Assembly: GCA_013399875.1 (NCBI GenBank)
Contig: VXAZ01003472.1
Span: forward strand, 171,099 to 235,098
Reading direction: 5' to 3'
Source of the DNA: Gymnorhina tibicen
Lineage: Eukaryota; Chordata; Aves; Passeriformes; Artamidae
Length of the DNA stretch: 64,000 bases
Shown: positions 47,666 to 60,366 of the stretch, piece by piece
Position numbering within the stretch: the first letter of the stretch is position 1
How the letters are laid out: each line of letters starts with the position of its first letter
Made by a program: the position numbers and the translations under genes
Notes under the pieces: generated by a model
Told to the model about the DNA's origin: nothing
What the model saw: only the letters and a program-made list of their open reading frames with translations
Database searches by the model: none

Positions 47666-48236
47666 TGTCCTGGTTTTGGCTGGGGTAGAGTTAATTCTCT
47701 TCACAGTGGCTGGTATGGGGTTGTGTTTTGGATTTGTGCTGAACACAGGGTGGATAATACATGAGATGTTTTTGTTATTGCTGAGCAGGGCTTACACAGA
47801 GCCAAGGCCTTTTCTGCTTTTCATACTCCATGCTTGCGATGTTGTTGGGAGGAGACACAGCCAGGACAGGTGACTCAAACTGACCAAAGGGACATTCTAG
47901 ACCATATGACATCATCCTCAGGATATAAAGTGGAGGGAAGAAGGAGGAAGGGGGAGACGTTTGGATTGATGATGTTTGTCTTCCAAGCCACTACTGCATG
48001 TGATCTCTCTCCTGGAGATGGCTGAACACCTGTCTGCCCATGGAAAGCAGTGAACTAATTCCTTGTTTTGTTTTGCTTGTGTGCACAGCTTTTGCTTTCC
48101 CTAATTAACTGTCTATCAGAACCCACCAGTTTTCTCCCTTTTACCCTTCCAATTTTCTCCCCAGTCTCACTGGTGGTGGGGGTGTGAGTGAATGGCTGTG
48201 TGGTACTTGGTTGCTGGCTGGAATTAAACCACAACA
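47666..48236 (+). mobile_element. solo LTR, avian ERV family (571 bp)
   Basis: A nearly full-length copy of a common avian LTR: TGTCCTGGTTTTGGCTGGGG at the start, GTTATTGCTGAGCAGGGCTT, GACCATATGACATCATCCTC, a TATA region GGATATAAAGTGG near 47920, CTCCTGGAGATGGCTGAACA and the end GGAATTAAACCACAACA. Plus orientation, antisense to FOCAD, in the intron between exons 6 and 7. No convincing target duplication (left CAACT, right CTAAG). Confidence 0.88.
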
Positions 48237-48530
48237 CTAAGGTCTTGTTCTTACTGCACATAAGGAAAAGCAGAAAGCTGTCCTTCAAACAGATTTTTTT
48301 TCTAATCCCAGTTTGAGATCTCATGAAATGAAAAGTTTCATGAAAGACATACTATTGAAATATTCCACTAGAACAAGACCAGAATAGGCACCATTAACAC
48401 CATTTATTTTATAGTGCTGATAATGACATACTAGTAGCAGCAGTGCTCCAAAATTATTTTCTTCCTTGGTTAGAGGCAATGAAGTTTTTCAACTGGACTT
48501 ATCACAGTGACACTACAAGGATTTTCTAAC

Positions 48531-48632
48531 CTGTCTTTCCCATAATGATGTCATCAGCCGTGAGGCAACTGCTCTGAGCTTTGGAGTGCTCCCCAGCATG
48601 TGTATGGCACGTAGAATCTGAGCTACACAAAC
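48531..48632 (-). CDS. FOCAD: FOCAD exon (window exon 6)
   Basis: 34 codons, phase 0/0. Acceptor TTTCTTTCAG, donor CAG|GTTAGA. Encodes VCVAQILRAIHMLGSTPKLR then AVASRLMTSLWERQ. Corresponds to human VCIGQILRIIQLLGTTPRLR...LLTSLWEKQ. Confidence 0.95.
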
Positions 48633-49034
48633 CTGAAAGAAATTTTTAACCAAGTGTTGTTGTTATTTTATATGTCCAAGGACAAAGACTACTCTACAAA
48701 TCATTATTTTACAACGAAGTATGACCAGGAAATAACTGTCCAACTGGAATATCAGAAATAAACTGAAAGTCATTTTCCAAAACACTTCAGCAAATAACAA
48801 ATCCAAGAGCATCCTCTCATGACATACATAATGATTATACAGTGTAGACAGTAAAGCGTCGTGCACATTAGACTTTAAAACAAGTATCACATCCCATCCA
48901 AAATATTACAAAGTAATGGAGAAGCTTAAAAATCAGTTAAGCAAGCTAAACATTGCTTAGTCTAAATAATTTTTGTAAATATATGACCTTTTATTGATAT
49001 ATTTTTCATTTTACTAAAAATTTTTCATTCTGAC

Positions 49035-49139
49035 CTTATGTACGCCGAGTGTAGGCAATGTATACAATACATCCCTGTAAAGTGCAGGCTCCAAAGGTCT
49101 TCCCAATTTAAATATCAGAACTGGGATCAGATTTGGGAC
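49035..49139 (-). CDS. FOCAD: FOCAD exon (window exon 5)
   Basis: 35 codons, phase 0/0. Acceptor CTATTTTAG, donor AAG|GTCAGA. Encodes VPNLIPVLIFKLGRPLEPAL then YRDVLYTLPTLGVHK, nearly identical to the human segment VPNLIPVLMFKLGRPLEP. The upstream intron is the largest in the window (8.6 kb). Confidence 0.95.
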
Positions 49140-52100
49140 CTAAAATAGAACAAATATATGAAATAAATTGGAATTTGCTAAATTTGCCAACATGACACCT
49201 TACAAAAGACAGTGAACTTGTCCCAACATATTAAAAACTTTTATCTTTAATGTATTTTTTTTCTGCCTGTATATATGACAAACCTGAATATAATTCATTG
49301 CATTCTTTACTAGATGGCACAAAACTCCCAGAGGGCTGCTGTTGAAGTGCCAGTAAAGGAAAGGAGACTTATTTATCTCCATTCCCTTTTTAATCAGATT
49401 TTCAGTATTTTCACAGCTGCAGGTGAAACAGTTTTTTCTTGTGCACCTTCTTATCACTGTGTGATTAAATCTAATCTTAAATTAAATCCACTCATGATGT
49501 CCTCATTTGTCTTCCAACTTGGTTTTACGACTACTTAAAACAGAAACACACACAGACACACAAATATATATGCTACTTATACATGAGATCGATACATATA
49601 TATATATATACATATATATGAGTGGTTTATACAGATATTGGTTAAAAAAACCTCAAAAATTCTGCTACAGCATTTGTTCCAACATGCATTTTTACATGAG
49701 CAGATGATAACATTTTTCACTGTAAAAAGATCTGTCTCAGTCCATTAATTATTTATTATTAATAATTCAAGTACTCTTGGATTTTGCATACTTGGCTCTG
49801 TTCTGGTTCCAAATCACAGATCAAAAGAAAATATTGCTTGTTCTACAAGACATCACTATCTTTACTGTTCAGCAATCTACATTTGTGCTTCCACAAACTT
49901 AAGCTAAGTTCTGGAATCTGCACTTACCACCTAATGAATTAACTAGAAAGTATTACTTTTTTCCATTTTCCAAATAGTACTTGACATCCTTAAATAGAAT
50001 AAATCCTTTTATAAACCAAAGAATTTCCAAATTTTTGTAGACTTGACTAGTCTTTCTCTTTCTGTGTTTCTCAAGGTTGTTGTCTACCTTCTATAGAATC
50101 AGTCATCACCCTATGACCTGTCTTGAAAGAGGACGGGCTTTATGTAAATATTTCAAAGCACAGTCAATAAATAGGCTGAGAATTTAGGGTAGTATTCATT
50201 TGATTCGATTTTCACACCTAAACTGAAAGCAACTTCACACTGGCAACCTTCCTCCCCTTTCTTTCAAAGTTTTGGATTTAAGAAAAGTTGGACAGCTTGA
50301 CAGCTTCTGTTGTGTCTTGATTTTGGCTAGGCTAGCACTAAGTTTCTTCCCAGTACCTTGCCAGCAATGATTTGTCAACAAAATAGTGTTGAAAACACTG
50401 ATGTTCCTGGCCATCATGATATTCTTTAAAGTAGAAAAGGGCATGGGGGGAGTAAGTTATACCACTTCTCCAGCACATGGCAGAATTGATTAATGCAAAT
50501 TCTGGTCCCAGTTAAAATTCAGCAATAAGATGTCTGCATTAATACTGAAACACAAAAAAGTGAAACCTGCACTCAAAACATGAGAGTTAATTTGCTGCCC
50601 AACCTTTTCTTCCCACTCCCTAACTGTAACGATTTGCTTCACCTAGTCTGTGCACAACGCAGTTTTATTTCCCCACTTTACCGATGCCAAAGGGACAACA
50701 GCACTGTCTGAGAGAAAATTATGTACATTAGTATACAGGAAGAAATCTAAAATTAATTTCCTGATTAAAGAGAACCCAAAAGAAGACTTGAGTGCCAAAG
50801 GCTCAACATCCTCAAAGCAAGAACATGTTTTGGTTAAATCAAGCCCTAGGTAACGGGAAGATTGTGCAGAAACCGAATAATACAGATGGACAAAAAGTCC
50901 CCTTGAATATAGGAGACTTAACAGAGGAAAGCAGTTTTATTTCTGGGCACCTGTTTTACCTCAAGCGTCAAGAAAAAAAACCATAAACTAATCTACTGTT
51001 ACCTAAATCTTTGAATGATACAAGGTAAACTGCAGGGCGATGAATAAGCAGTGGGCATTTGATATCTTTGGGGTAGGGGTAATCATTAACACTAACACAG
51101 CAACCTGCATCACCATGTTAAGTTCCAAAATTCTCAAGGAGGTCACATATGCTCCTCCAGTGTTCCACTGATATATAAGTTTTTCATACAACTGTTAACA
51201 CAGATGAGTAGGGAAGAAATGTCTTCTAATAAAATTATCCGAACAGTTTTGTATGCAGCAGAATAACTGGAAGGCTCTCAGCTCAGAGGATAAGAATACT
51301 TTGTCAATTCTTTAAACCATAGCCATCCCTGATAAATGCTGTGCTGGGCAAATAGGCTACAAAGGACAGCAGTAGAGATGACATATATGTCATTATAACG
51401 GTCAATATCCTTACCTAAGTTGCTTACTTCCCATCTCTTCCCACAGTACCCCTTCCACTTCCCAGAGGCAGGTTCTTGGGCAACTCTGTTTCATCTCTAG
51501 TCACTAGACTACTTCCTTCATTTTTCTCAGTTGTAGCTACACTGGACTACACATGAGCAGTGAGACCAAATGATATTCAAAAGAAATGATATTCACAATC
51601 CTTAGTTTTAATAGCATTCAAACCCTTTAAAGTCAGTCTGCTTAAGCCCAGCCTTCATCAGCTGTGATGGGAAGCTCATTTCAAGTCCTCTATCTACATT
51701 AATTACCTTGTTACGAAGTTTATTCTACAGTAAACATATATTAAATCGAAGTTCTACAACAACTTCTACACTAACATCTAGTAAACACATACTAAGTTTG
51801 ATTTATGAAATTCTCAGGAAATATTTAAGAATGTGCTACTGTAATGACAGTTAGAAACTTCTTTAAAAGTATTATCCTTTACAGTCTGTTTGTTTTGAAC
51901 TGTATATTTCAACTGTAAGATTAGGAAAAACTCCAAAATGTTCTGGTACAGCAAAGCTGCTCCTTTCTCCATCGCCTTCATATAATGAACAAACAGTGCT
52001 GGGATTAATTTCAATACTAAATTTATGCTACATCTTCATCAAGGGTGTAACAGCTCCACAAAGCTGATACGAGGTCTACAAAGCTCTCAGTAGGAAGGAA

Positions 52101-55100
52101 ACAGCTTCAGAGTGGGAGGCATGCTGCCTGTCAACACTGCCTTCTGCATTCCCCATGGTACCAGAAGATGCAAAAGTTAGGTCAAGTCTGTCATTAAGAA
52201 TCTGAAGAAGGGTTTCAAGATCATGGTTTTTGATTTTAAAAATGATTTGCATCACAAAAATGATGCTGAGGTTTCTCAACAATTCTCCCTTTCAAAATAA
52301 AACTAAACATGTGATACAAAATGGTATTATTTAATAAATACACCTGAGAAGCATTCTCTGCCATTTGGTGGCCTGATTTCTTTTTTCTGAGCTACAGGAC
52401 AGATGTTCTTCAAAAGCACAAGCTAAGGGAGGACAGCAAGTTCCATCTCTGGGCTGAATTTTGGCAGATCAACCACCAACCTAGTTGTCCAGTAGGCAAG
52501 ACAGTGAAACAAGAAGGCTTCTGAAAGCATAGAGTACTCCAGCATTTCTTGCTTCAATGAGCAAGACAAAACTACTGGACAATTCAGCCAAATGAAGGAA
52601 TGAGTTTTTCAGATAAATGCACAAATGTAGCTAAGTTTCTGTTTATAAAGCTATAAAATAAATTTCTCTCAAAAATCAGAAGCACTTTTTAGAAAACGCA
52701 AGCTAGGTTTTCAAAAGTTTCATGTACACTAGCAGGATTCTAATCAGTAAGTTACAATCATGAAGAGTCTGTCCACAAGCTCAGACTATGACATGATTGT
52801 TTCCCTACAGCTACTTGCTAAAGTTTACATAATCAATCAAACAAAAAAAGCATCAGGCACCATCTGAACGAGTCAAATTCACTTCAACATATCCTTAAAC
52901 ATGTTTTCTACATGAATAAAAATGTATTTTACATTTTTGGGTATTCATGCACTCCCAAAGCCCAAAGAATAGAAAATAATGCTTCTTCAGATGAATTTCC
53001 CAGAAGGTGTCATTTACCACTAAAATAGTTCATACCAGCAGCTGAAAGACCATAAAACAATACATGTCCTCTATAGACTCATAATCCTCAAATAACAGTA
53101 ATAGATCTTGTGCTACATTCACCAGTGACCTCAGTCAGATGATTTAATTTCTTCTCCTTGCAGCATGGCAAGGGTTTCACAGAGTGTAATAACAATTTCT
53201 GCACAAGACAATTCATCCAATTAGAAACACTGTCTTACGTCTTTCTTAAGTGTCTCTGCAGCCTGTGCAGCAATTTGACCAGAAAGCCTAACAGCCCATG
53301 TACTATTCTTCATTCCTTAGCCTTAAAAAAATTCTCCTGGACTTTCTTCCATAGTGAAAGTCCAGAACCACTACTCCAAAATGCTTCAGCTAAAACCAAA
53401 TATAATCATTAATCTTGCATCAAAAAGGCTTTTACTAAGTGGGGAAAGAGGAGATACATGCAGAGAAATATTCTGTAGCCTCTCTTCATGGAGAGGGTAA
53501 GGAAAAAAAAACCAAAAACAAAAATAAAGCATAACCAGAACAATGTCTGCAAGACCAATTATGGTAACTATTTTTAAACCTAGCAATGCTTTTTAAGTGC
53601 TCCATCACTTTACTTCAGAGACAACTGCCTCCTTATAAAAACAACATTCAGTGTGAAAACAGGAGCTACTGTTAGTGAACTCCATGAAGAGTTGGAGTAA
53701 ACATGAAAGCAATGAGGATGGCATTCTTGATGCACGTTCTCTCTTTCTGACTCTGTTCTGTTTTGAAACACTATTCTTCAACTCAGATTTTGCATGGCAA
53801 TCACCTGTGGCTTTTCCATTCAATATCCACAGCTACAACCACTGTGTCCCTTTGTGAATGACAAAGAAACAGAATGTCACTAGCAGCAGAAATTGTGACC
53901 ATCTAGATCACTCAAAAAAACCCCAACCAACAGTAAAAAATCCCTCCACACAATTCTTTTTATGCTATGACCCTCACCATGACATCTCAGCATTTCTATA
54001 TATTCTCCTGGAGTACAGGTAGTTCACAGTTTGGCTCCAAAGCGGACACTTCTTAATTTTGCCCTTAAGATATTTAACTTAACTTCAGCAACATTAAGTG
54101 CTGAAGTAGTAGCTAGTAAACTTCTAGCCCAAGTTTACTTTGATTTGGACATGATTCAAACACTCAAAGAATTCAGAATATACCTGTTATGCCTGCTACA
54201 AATATCCAGCTTTAAACTGAGTGTTTAAGCGCTGCTAACACCAAAGGAACACAGTCAAATTAATACAGATGTGACTGTTTCAAAATAAGATCGGGCTTAA
54301 CAGCCACTTCTTGTTTTCTTCTTTCCATACCTGTCCTCTGACTTCCTTCTTCTTCAGAACAGCCTTCTACCTACTATGCTGCACACCACCTTCCACTACA
54401 TCCTTAAAAAGTGCCCTAAGGAACTGAAGACTCAAAATGTCTATCAAGTTTGTTGTGATGAGTTTTTCACTTTCTTAACTTACATCCCAACCACTTACTT
54501 TCACCATCTTCTATAAAGCATAATTTATTTATGTGGAACTGAATAAAACACAGAACCAAATATAGCAATTCCCAAAGTACAACTCTGCCATCAATATGTT
54601 AGTGTTAGTTGCCATCACACTGCTGAGTTTATTAAAGTAATCAGTTATTTCCTCCATCCAGGAGCTTCAATGCTTTCTCTCTCTGTACTGTTACTGCAAG
54701 AGAAAGATGAGACAAGTCTAAGGTAATTCTTCCTGCCTTAGAGAGAGCATTGAACCTACAAGAAACAATGTGATAAGTGCAGTGCTACACTGTAATAATC
54801 TCTGAGGAGCCATTACGCAGACTCAGAACTAAAATAACTTGTCAAGAGACAAGACAGATGCCAGGTGATGCCAAGTTCAAATGAGCCAGACAGTAAGTTC
54901 AAGTTTCAAAGCATTAAAATCTTTTGGAGTAAAATACGTCATTTAAAAGATAGAAATGCATTAGATATTGCTAACTGGAGAATATGGTGTCCTTGGTTGC
55001 ACTTAACTGAGGACTAGGACCAGAAACATCAACCCAATGAAGCACACTATTCTTCCCACACCAAATTTTCAAATACTACTCAGCAGAACATCTGCTATAT

Positions 55101-57696
55101 TACCAATTATATTGATTTTTTATGTGATACTACTAAAAAGATGCCTGATTATGTTACATATTTTGCAGAAAGGTATTTTAAAGCCCACAGTAATTTTGAA
55201 AACTAAAAGCTCTCCATCTACACACCTTATTAGCCAGCAAAACGTGAGCCAGTAAGAAAGTATCTTCAAATCAGGGTTTGAGTTCTGCATTTGAGCAATG
55301 GTTTCTAAAGGTTTCTAATGATTTTCACATGGACCTCTGCTGATTGCTAGGGGAACAAAATATATGACCAAGTCTGAACTTCATCTTCTCATTGCCTTTG
55401 GACACAAGCCATGCTTCCCAGGGCCAGGGAGGACTTTTTCATGAGCCTGGAAGGTTTCTTAATCCTAAGGTAGTCTGACCACCATAGTTAGCTCAACAGG
55501 ATATGTCCATTAACCTTATTTACTGTACTTGTGAACAAAACCTTTGGTTTAAAATAAGAACAAAGAAAGTAGAAAAACCCACTCACATAATGCTAAATAT
55601 GAACAGCCTCAGGTTAAATTACTCTCCCTATATCTGTCTAAAGCTTCTGTAATTCTGCTGACTTGCTCCTTGATTTGGCTAAAAATATGTTCATTTAAAG
55701 TCAGTGGAGCTATTTTAGATTAATCCAATGAAGTTCACAACAGTCATTCCCCACTGTCAGGCTTCAGGCCATTCTGCCCAGATACCGTATTAGTTCAGTA
55801 GTATTTTTTCTGCAAGTTATTGCTTTTCTTGTATGACTGGTAAACCACATTTTGAACAACTATATCAGATAGTTAATAAACAAAGCACTATTCCTTTCCC
55901 CTTCCTGTAATATACCACTGATTAATCATCCAACTCGAAGACCCAATGCAACAAAACAGGTTAGAGAGAGCCTACAGAAACAGAAACCCACTCTAAAAGA
56001 CCTGGACATATCTTGGTCATTTTTACACAGCTAGCTAGGCATAAGAAGAAAACTGCCTTACTTGCACAGTTTGGATCAGAAGTCAAAGAAAGGTTCCCAC
56101 AACAAGGCACATGTATGTCTTACCTACCCTTTTCCAAGAGACTAATTAATTTACAACGACTGGGACCAGGATCCCTGGTTACAAACTATTTAGTGGACGT
56201 GTCAAACTACTCATTGTTGAGGTGTACAACTAATAATAGTTTTGAAAGCTGACTTACAGAAACATTTTCTAGAAAAAACTAAGTTAAAGAAGGGATACCC
56301 ATGTGGTTCTACATCAGCTCAGCTCTGCTTTTACACAGAAGTGCAATTCATTTTGCTTACTCCTGACCTTTGAACACAGTTAGATACTTCCTAGTTAAGT
56401 GAGAAAATGAAGTTTTAATTATTATTTTGAAAAAAAAAAAAAAGTTGGTTAACAAAACATCTATATGTTCCCTTAAGCTTTGTGTCTTCCCTCAAAAACC
56501 TGTATCCAGTTACAAGAGGAAATATATCTGGAAGACTCATTTATGTCTCCTGGCTTAGGATCACATTGTCATGGTCAGATCACAATTTTCATTACCTCTA
56601 AGTTTTACATTCTTTCCCTTTTCATTGATTGGCTCTGCACCTCTCCTCTCAACAAGAGGTCTAAATGGCTTGTAGGAGATTAAAAGTGTTATATTCCAGC
56701 AAAACCATCCTACTTCTAACCTGTCTGCTTATTAAAAGATTTTTTTTTTCCTGAAGAAAAGATTTCCTGGAGATAAGATTTTTATACTATCAGCTTTCCA
56801 ACACATACTTAAATTATACAGTCAAAATTGTAACTTTTTAAAACTCTTGTGCTGTAGAACATGCAAACTCTTAGAGAAGAAAGCAATTTTAAAAAACCCC
56901 AAAGAAAATAAGGCCTGTCTTTATGGCATAAATTAAAGCTGAATCAACACTTCTCTCTTCCCTATTTTACAAGTAAGTTATGGTTGTTTTCTGTACAATG
57001 CCTTCTGCATTACATTGTGGTTTCCAGATAACCCCCTTTATCTTTCCAGATTATGTAGGTAAGTTTAAGCATCCTGGATAATTCTAGCTTGAATTCAGTA
57101 CTGAAGCAAAGACTATGCATGTATTTTTAAGAAGCAAGAATCAAGATGTCACAAGGGACTTGGCAGTCTTCCAGTAACCACAAAAGAACATAGAGAATAA
57201 TTCATAAGGTCACCAGAAGTTAGAAATTATTTGGTAGCTCCTTTTCAGCTTCCTCATATTGTATTTTCGTATTTCTTTGATAATATCAACAAATAAGCCA
57301 GTCTCCTTCCTAAGTCTAAACAACCAAAAAATACTCCAAAACGGAGCCATAATACATATTTTGCTCTAAGTGACACACAAAAAGTGAATTCCAGCGAGCT
57401 GAGGGCATATGAGTGCACATGTCTGTGCAGGATGAGGGGCAGTCTGCATCAGTAACTGCAGTGTCCAGATGCCAGCAGCTGGTGAGACTGGGATCCAGAA
57501 GGCACGTTGTCAACACACTAACCATCTGTGTGCTGCTGCTGGAGGAATCCATACTGTACCTACTAGGAATGCAAGTATAGCCTTGCCACTTGTCGGACCT
57601 ACGATCATGAAGCTGTGGCAGCCTTGCCCCGCTCAGGCTGCAAAATCCAACCCAACTCCTGAAGAAAATCCCAAACCAGTAAAAATAAGTGCTTAC
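49140..57696 (-). other. FOCAD intron 4/5 (8.6 kb, largest)
   Basis: AT-rich, remarkably free of recognisable CR1 or LTR insertions. Contains AC/AT microsatellites at 49544-49620 and a poly-A run at 56430-56443. The part next to exon 4 (57316-57696) is GC-richer and open in the exon frame. Many short open frames on both strands show no family resemblance. Confidence 0.6.
49544..49620. repeat. (AC)n and (AT)n microsatellites
   Basis: An ACACACAGACACACAAATAT tract is followed, after about 20 bases, by about 13 TA units with one interruption (49593-49620). Confidence 0.85.
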
Positions 57697-57954
57697 CTGA
57701 GAACAATCAGCCTTGGCTATTTCTGTTGTAGCCTGGAGTACATCATGAAGACTGTCTCCATTTTCTTGGATCAGTAGATAAGCCAACAACAGAAAAACAT
57801 GGGCAGGGACTTGAGTGCTAACAGGTAGCAGTGACTTCACTGAAGATAACCATTTAGTAACTGCAGGCTTCTCTTTCATAAGCTCCATGATCTTCCAGGT
57901 TGTATACAATGAACTGTAAGAGCTGGTTATGGGGAAAAGGAGTTTGCAGGACAC
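57697..57954 (-). CDS. FOCAD: FOCAD exon (window exon 4)
   Basis: 86 codons, phase 0/0. Acceptor TTCTCAG, donor CAG|GTAAGCA. Encodes VSCKLLFPITSSYSSLYTTW, then WLSSVKSLLPVSTQVPAHVF, LLLAYLLIQE and ends AKADCSQ, parallel to human ASVESLLPITAVIPPHVFLL and AQADSSQ. Exceptionally, the frame stays open through both flanking intron edges (257 codons, 57316-58089); see findings. Confidence 0.94.
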
Positions 57955-59757
57955 CTGAGAACAAGTGAAAAAAATAAAAGTCTCAATCAAACAAATAAGA
58001 TACCATGAAAGAACAATTGTGACATCCAAAACATTTTTATGGTCCCAGTGCAATAAATACAAATAACAAACTGAGATACATTTTTTCAAAACCTTTTACA
58101 TTAATTCTTGCACTACAGATGTTTCAGTGGGTTGATAATTCTGTGCTCAGGAGTTTCCGTTTTATCTGATATCCATCACTCCTGTTCTTGGTGGTAACTG
58201 TAGTGCTACTTCTCCACTAAAATGGACATAGTAATTCTGGAGTATGTCAAAAACTGTGTCTCTTTATTTTTAAAAACTGCCTGAACTCTTAATAGTATTA
58301 ATACCACAGTTTAAGTTAATCTGACTTTACATTTTTTGCTTTGCTTCTCAGAACAAATGTTCTACAGTTGTGCAACTGAAAACAGGGAAGTAAACTCTCT
58401 ATTTGTTAGGTTAGAAAGCTGACATTACTTTATTAGCATTCCTGGATGCATGGGGAATTCTCCTCAAAGCATTCATGCTCAGTAACCTAACAGACTGGTT
58501 TATATTCCTGAAACTAATACATACGCATCACATTTTTGAATACAGCTATATACACTAACTAGTTCCATGGACTTGTTTGGATATGGTTTCAGATCTGATG
58601 AATCTTTTCTCCTTGAGAGTACCTCAAATATGTCATCAAGTCATTATGTACTTCTCTTATCATTCTTTGCTCTGACACACAACCCTTGTTCTCAGAACTA
58701 AGATACCAGCTAGTACATATTAATCACTAACACAAATAAATAAGGAAGTATTAGCTGGAACACAACTTTTAGTCACAGACATAGGGAGTTAACACAAGGC
58801 CACACTAACTTCTGGCATTGTACTGAGCACTGTAGGGTACAAAACTAGGCATTAACCAGGAATAAAGGGGCCATATACTATTGTGCTAAAGCTAAAACAA
58901 TTTTCCAACATCTTCCCCCACTCCTCCACAGACTTTCTTCTTACAGAAATATAACCTTTTTGCTAACAGTTGCAGTCATGGAAGATACTATTTAGCAGCA
59001 GGAAAGTTGTAAAATACAAATAAGGAATTGTCTTAAATTGGATTTTTATATACATAAGGGTACATATATTTTAAAGCTCCTGTAAATAAAGTTCAAAGTT
59101 TTTCATTAAAACAGGAAAGTTAATACAAGACATGAAATCTCTTTTCCACTAATTCTTTGCTTCCTTAGAAAATATCTTTCCATTATCAAGACAGTAGTTA
59201 GCAGGCAGTGATCAGGTGAAGAACATTTATATAAAGATCAGGTCAAGAAAGTATTTGAGAAGAGATCTTCAAATGAACATTAAAAATGGAATTCAGAATC
59301 CAAAAGGCTAGGACCCACTCAGCTTTATATAACCAGGGAAAAAGAGACTTTAAGTGGTGAACGCTGTTCTAATTAAAACGGCAGAACTTCATTTTAATCA
59401 CACAGTTTGACTCAATGTAAATTTATTTTGGCTAATGGAAGGTAGAATGCCCCTGTGTTTTAGATTACTTTTTAAAAATTACATTAAAATTACCTTATTG
59501 CATTACTTACCATTACAACTACTGTATGTAAAAAATACAGCAATCTAAAGTGCTATCTCTTCTGGCTGGCAAGATCACTTGGAGTGAAAAATCTCTTCTG
59601 GATACAGCTGGGATACTGCCATTTATTGAAAAAGGTATTTAAACTTTATCCAAAGACATACAGTGAGCTAGTAAGAGTTTCAGGATCCATAGATACACTG
59701 TTTAGTTGCCTGCCTGTAGAAGATAACAGGTCTTGAAATAAAGATCAGGCTATGAAA

Positions 59758-59846
59758 GGTTTTTTGTTGCTTGGGGTTTTCTTTGCAAAGGTGTTTGTTT
59801 GTGGGGGGTTTCTTGTGTTTGTGGTGGTAGTGTTGTCATTTGTTTT
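59758..59846 (+). repeat. G/T-rich low-complexity tract
   Basis: Almost A- and C-free stretch such as GTGTTTGTTTGTGGGGGGTT and TGTTTGTGGTGGTAGTG. Confidence 0.8.
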
Positions 59847-60079
59847 AACTTTTATATATTTTTAAGTGCCTGGGAATGCTAATATTGGTAGAGCCTGAAA
59901 TACTATATTGATATTTCCCATTCCACATTACATCTCCAAAAGGTTTTACTACGTAATTGTACTCGCTCCTTTCTCCCTTTATTTCATTTATATGAAAACA
60001 GGCTATGATAACAATTTTATTTTATTGCTGCACTCTAATCAAGTGAGTTACGTACAAAATTTCAGTCTGTCAACACAAA

Positions 60080-60168
60080 TACATGTGTGTGTGTGCATAT
60101 ACACATACACATATATACATATATACACACCACGCATACATATATATACACATATATATACATATAAA
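60080..60168. repeat. (GT)n/(AC)n/(AT)n compound microsatellite
   Basis: GTGTGTGTGTG followed by alternating CATATACACATACACATATA units. Nearly all alternating purine-pyrimidine over about 85 bases. Confidence 0.9.
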
Positions 60169-60309
60169 ATCCCTCAATGGCAAAGCCTACATGAAGGCCT
60201 AGCCCCATCTTAACTTTCAAAATCATGGCACTGAAGGTAGAACAATTCCCTACCACCATCAATGCAAGAAAAGAAAAAAGCCATTAAATCTCATCTAGGC
60301 TCCCTTTCC

Positions 60310-60366
60310 TATGAAAGGCTTGACCAGATGATCTTGCAGTCTGGGCTGTTCCATGATTCTGTGAAA
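60310..60366 (+). mobile_element. CR1 LINE tail fragment
   Basis: AGGCTTGACCAGATGATCTT then CTGTTCCATGATTCTGTGAA matches the plus-strand end of CR1 elements (GGCTTGGACTAGATGATCTT..CCATTCTATGATTCTATGA). Confidence 0.75.

Noticed and set aside
47661..48241. Target-site duplication for the LTR at 47666
   Set aside because: The flanking five bases (CAACT and CTAAG) do not match; the ACAAC seen on both sides includes the LTR's own conserved end.
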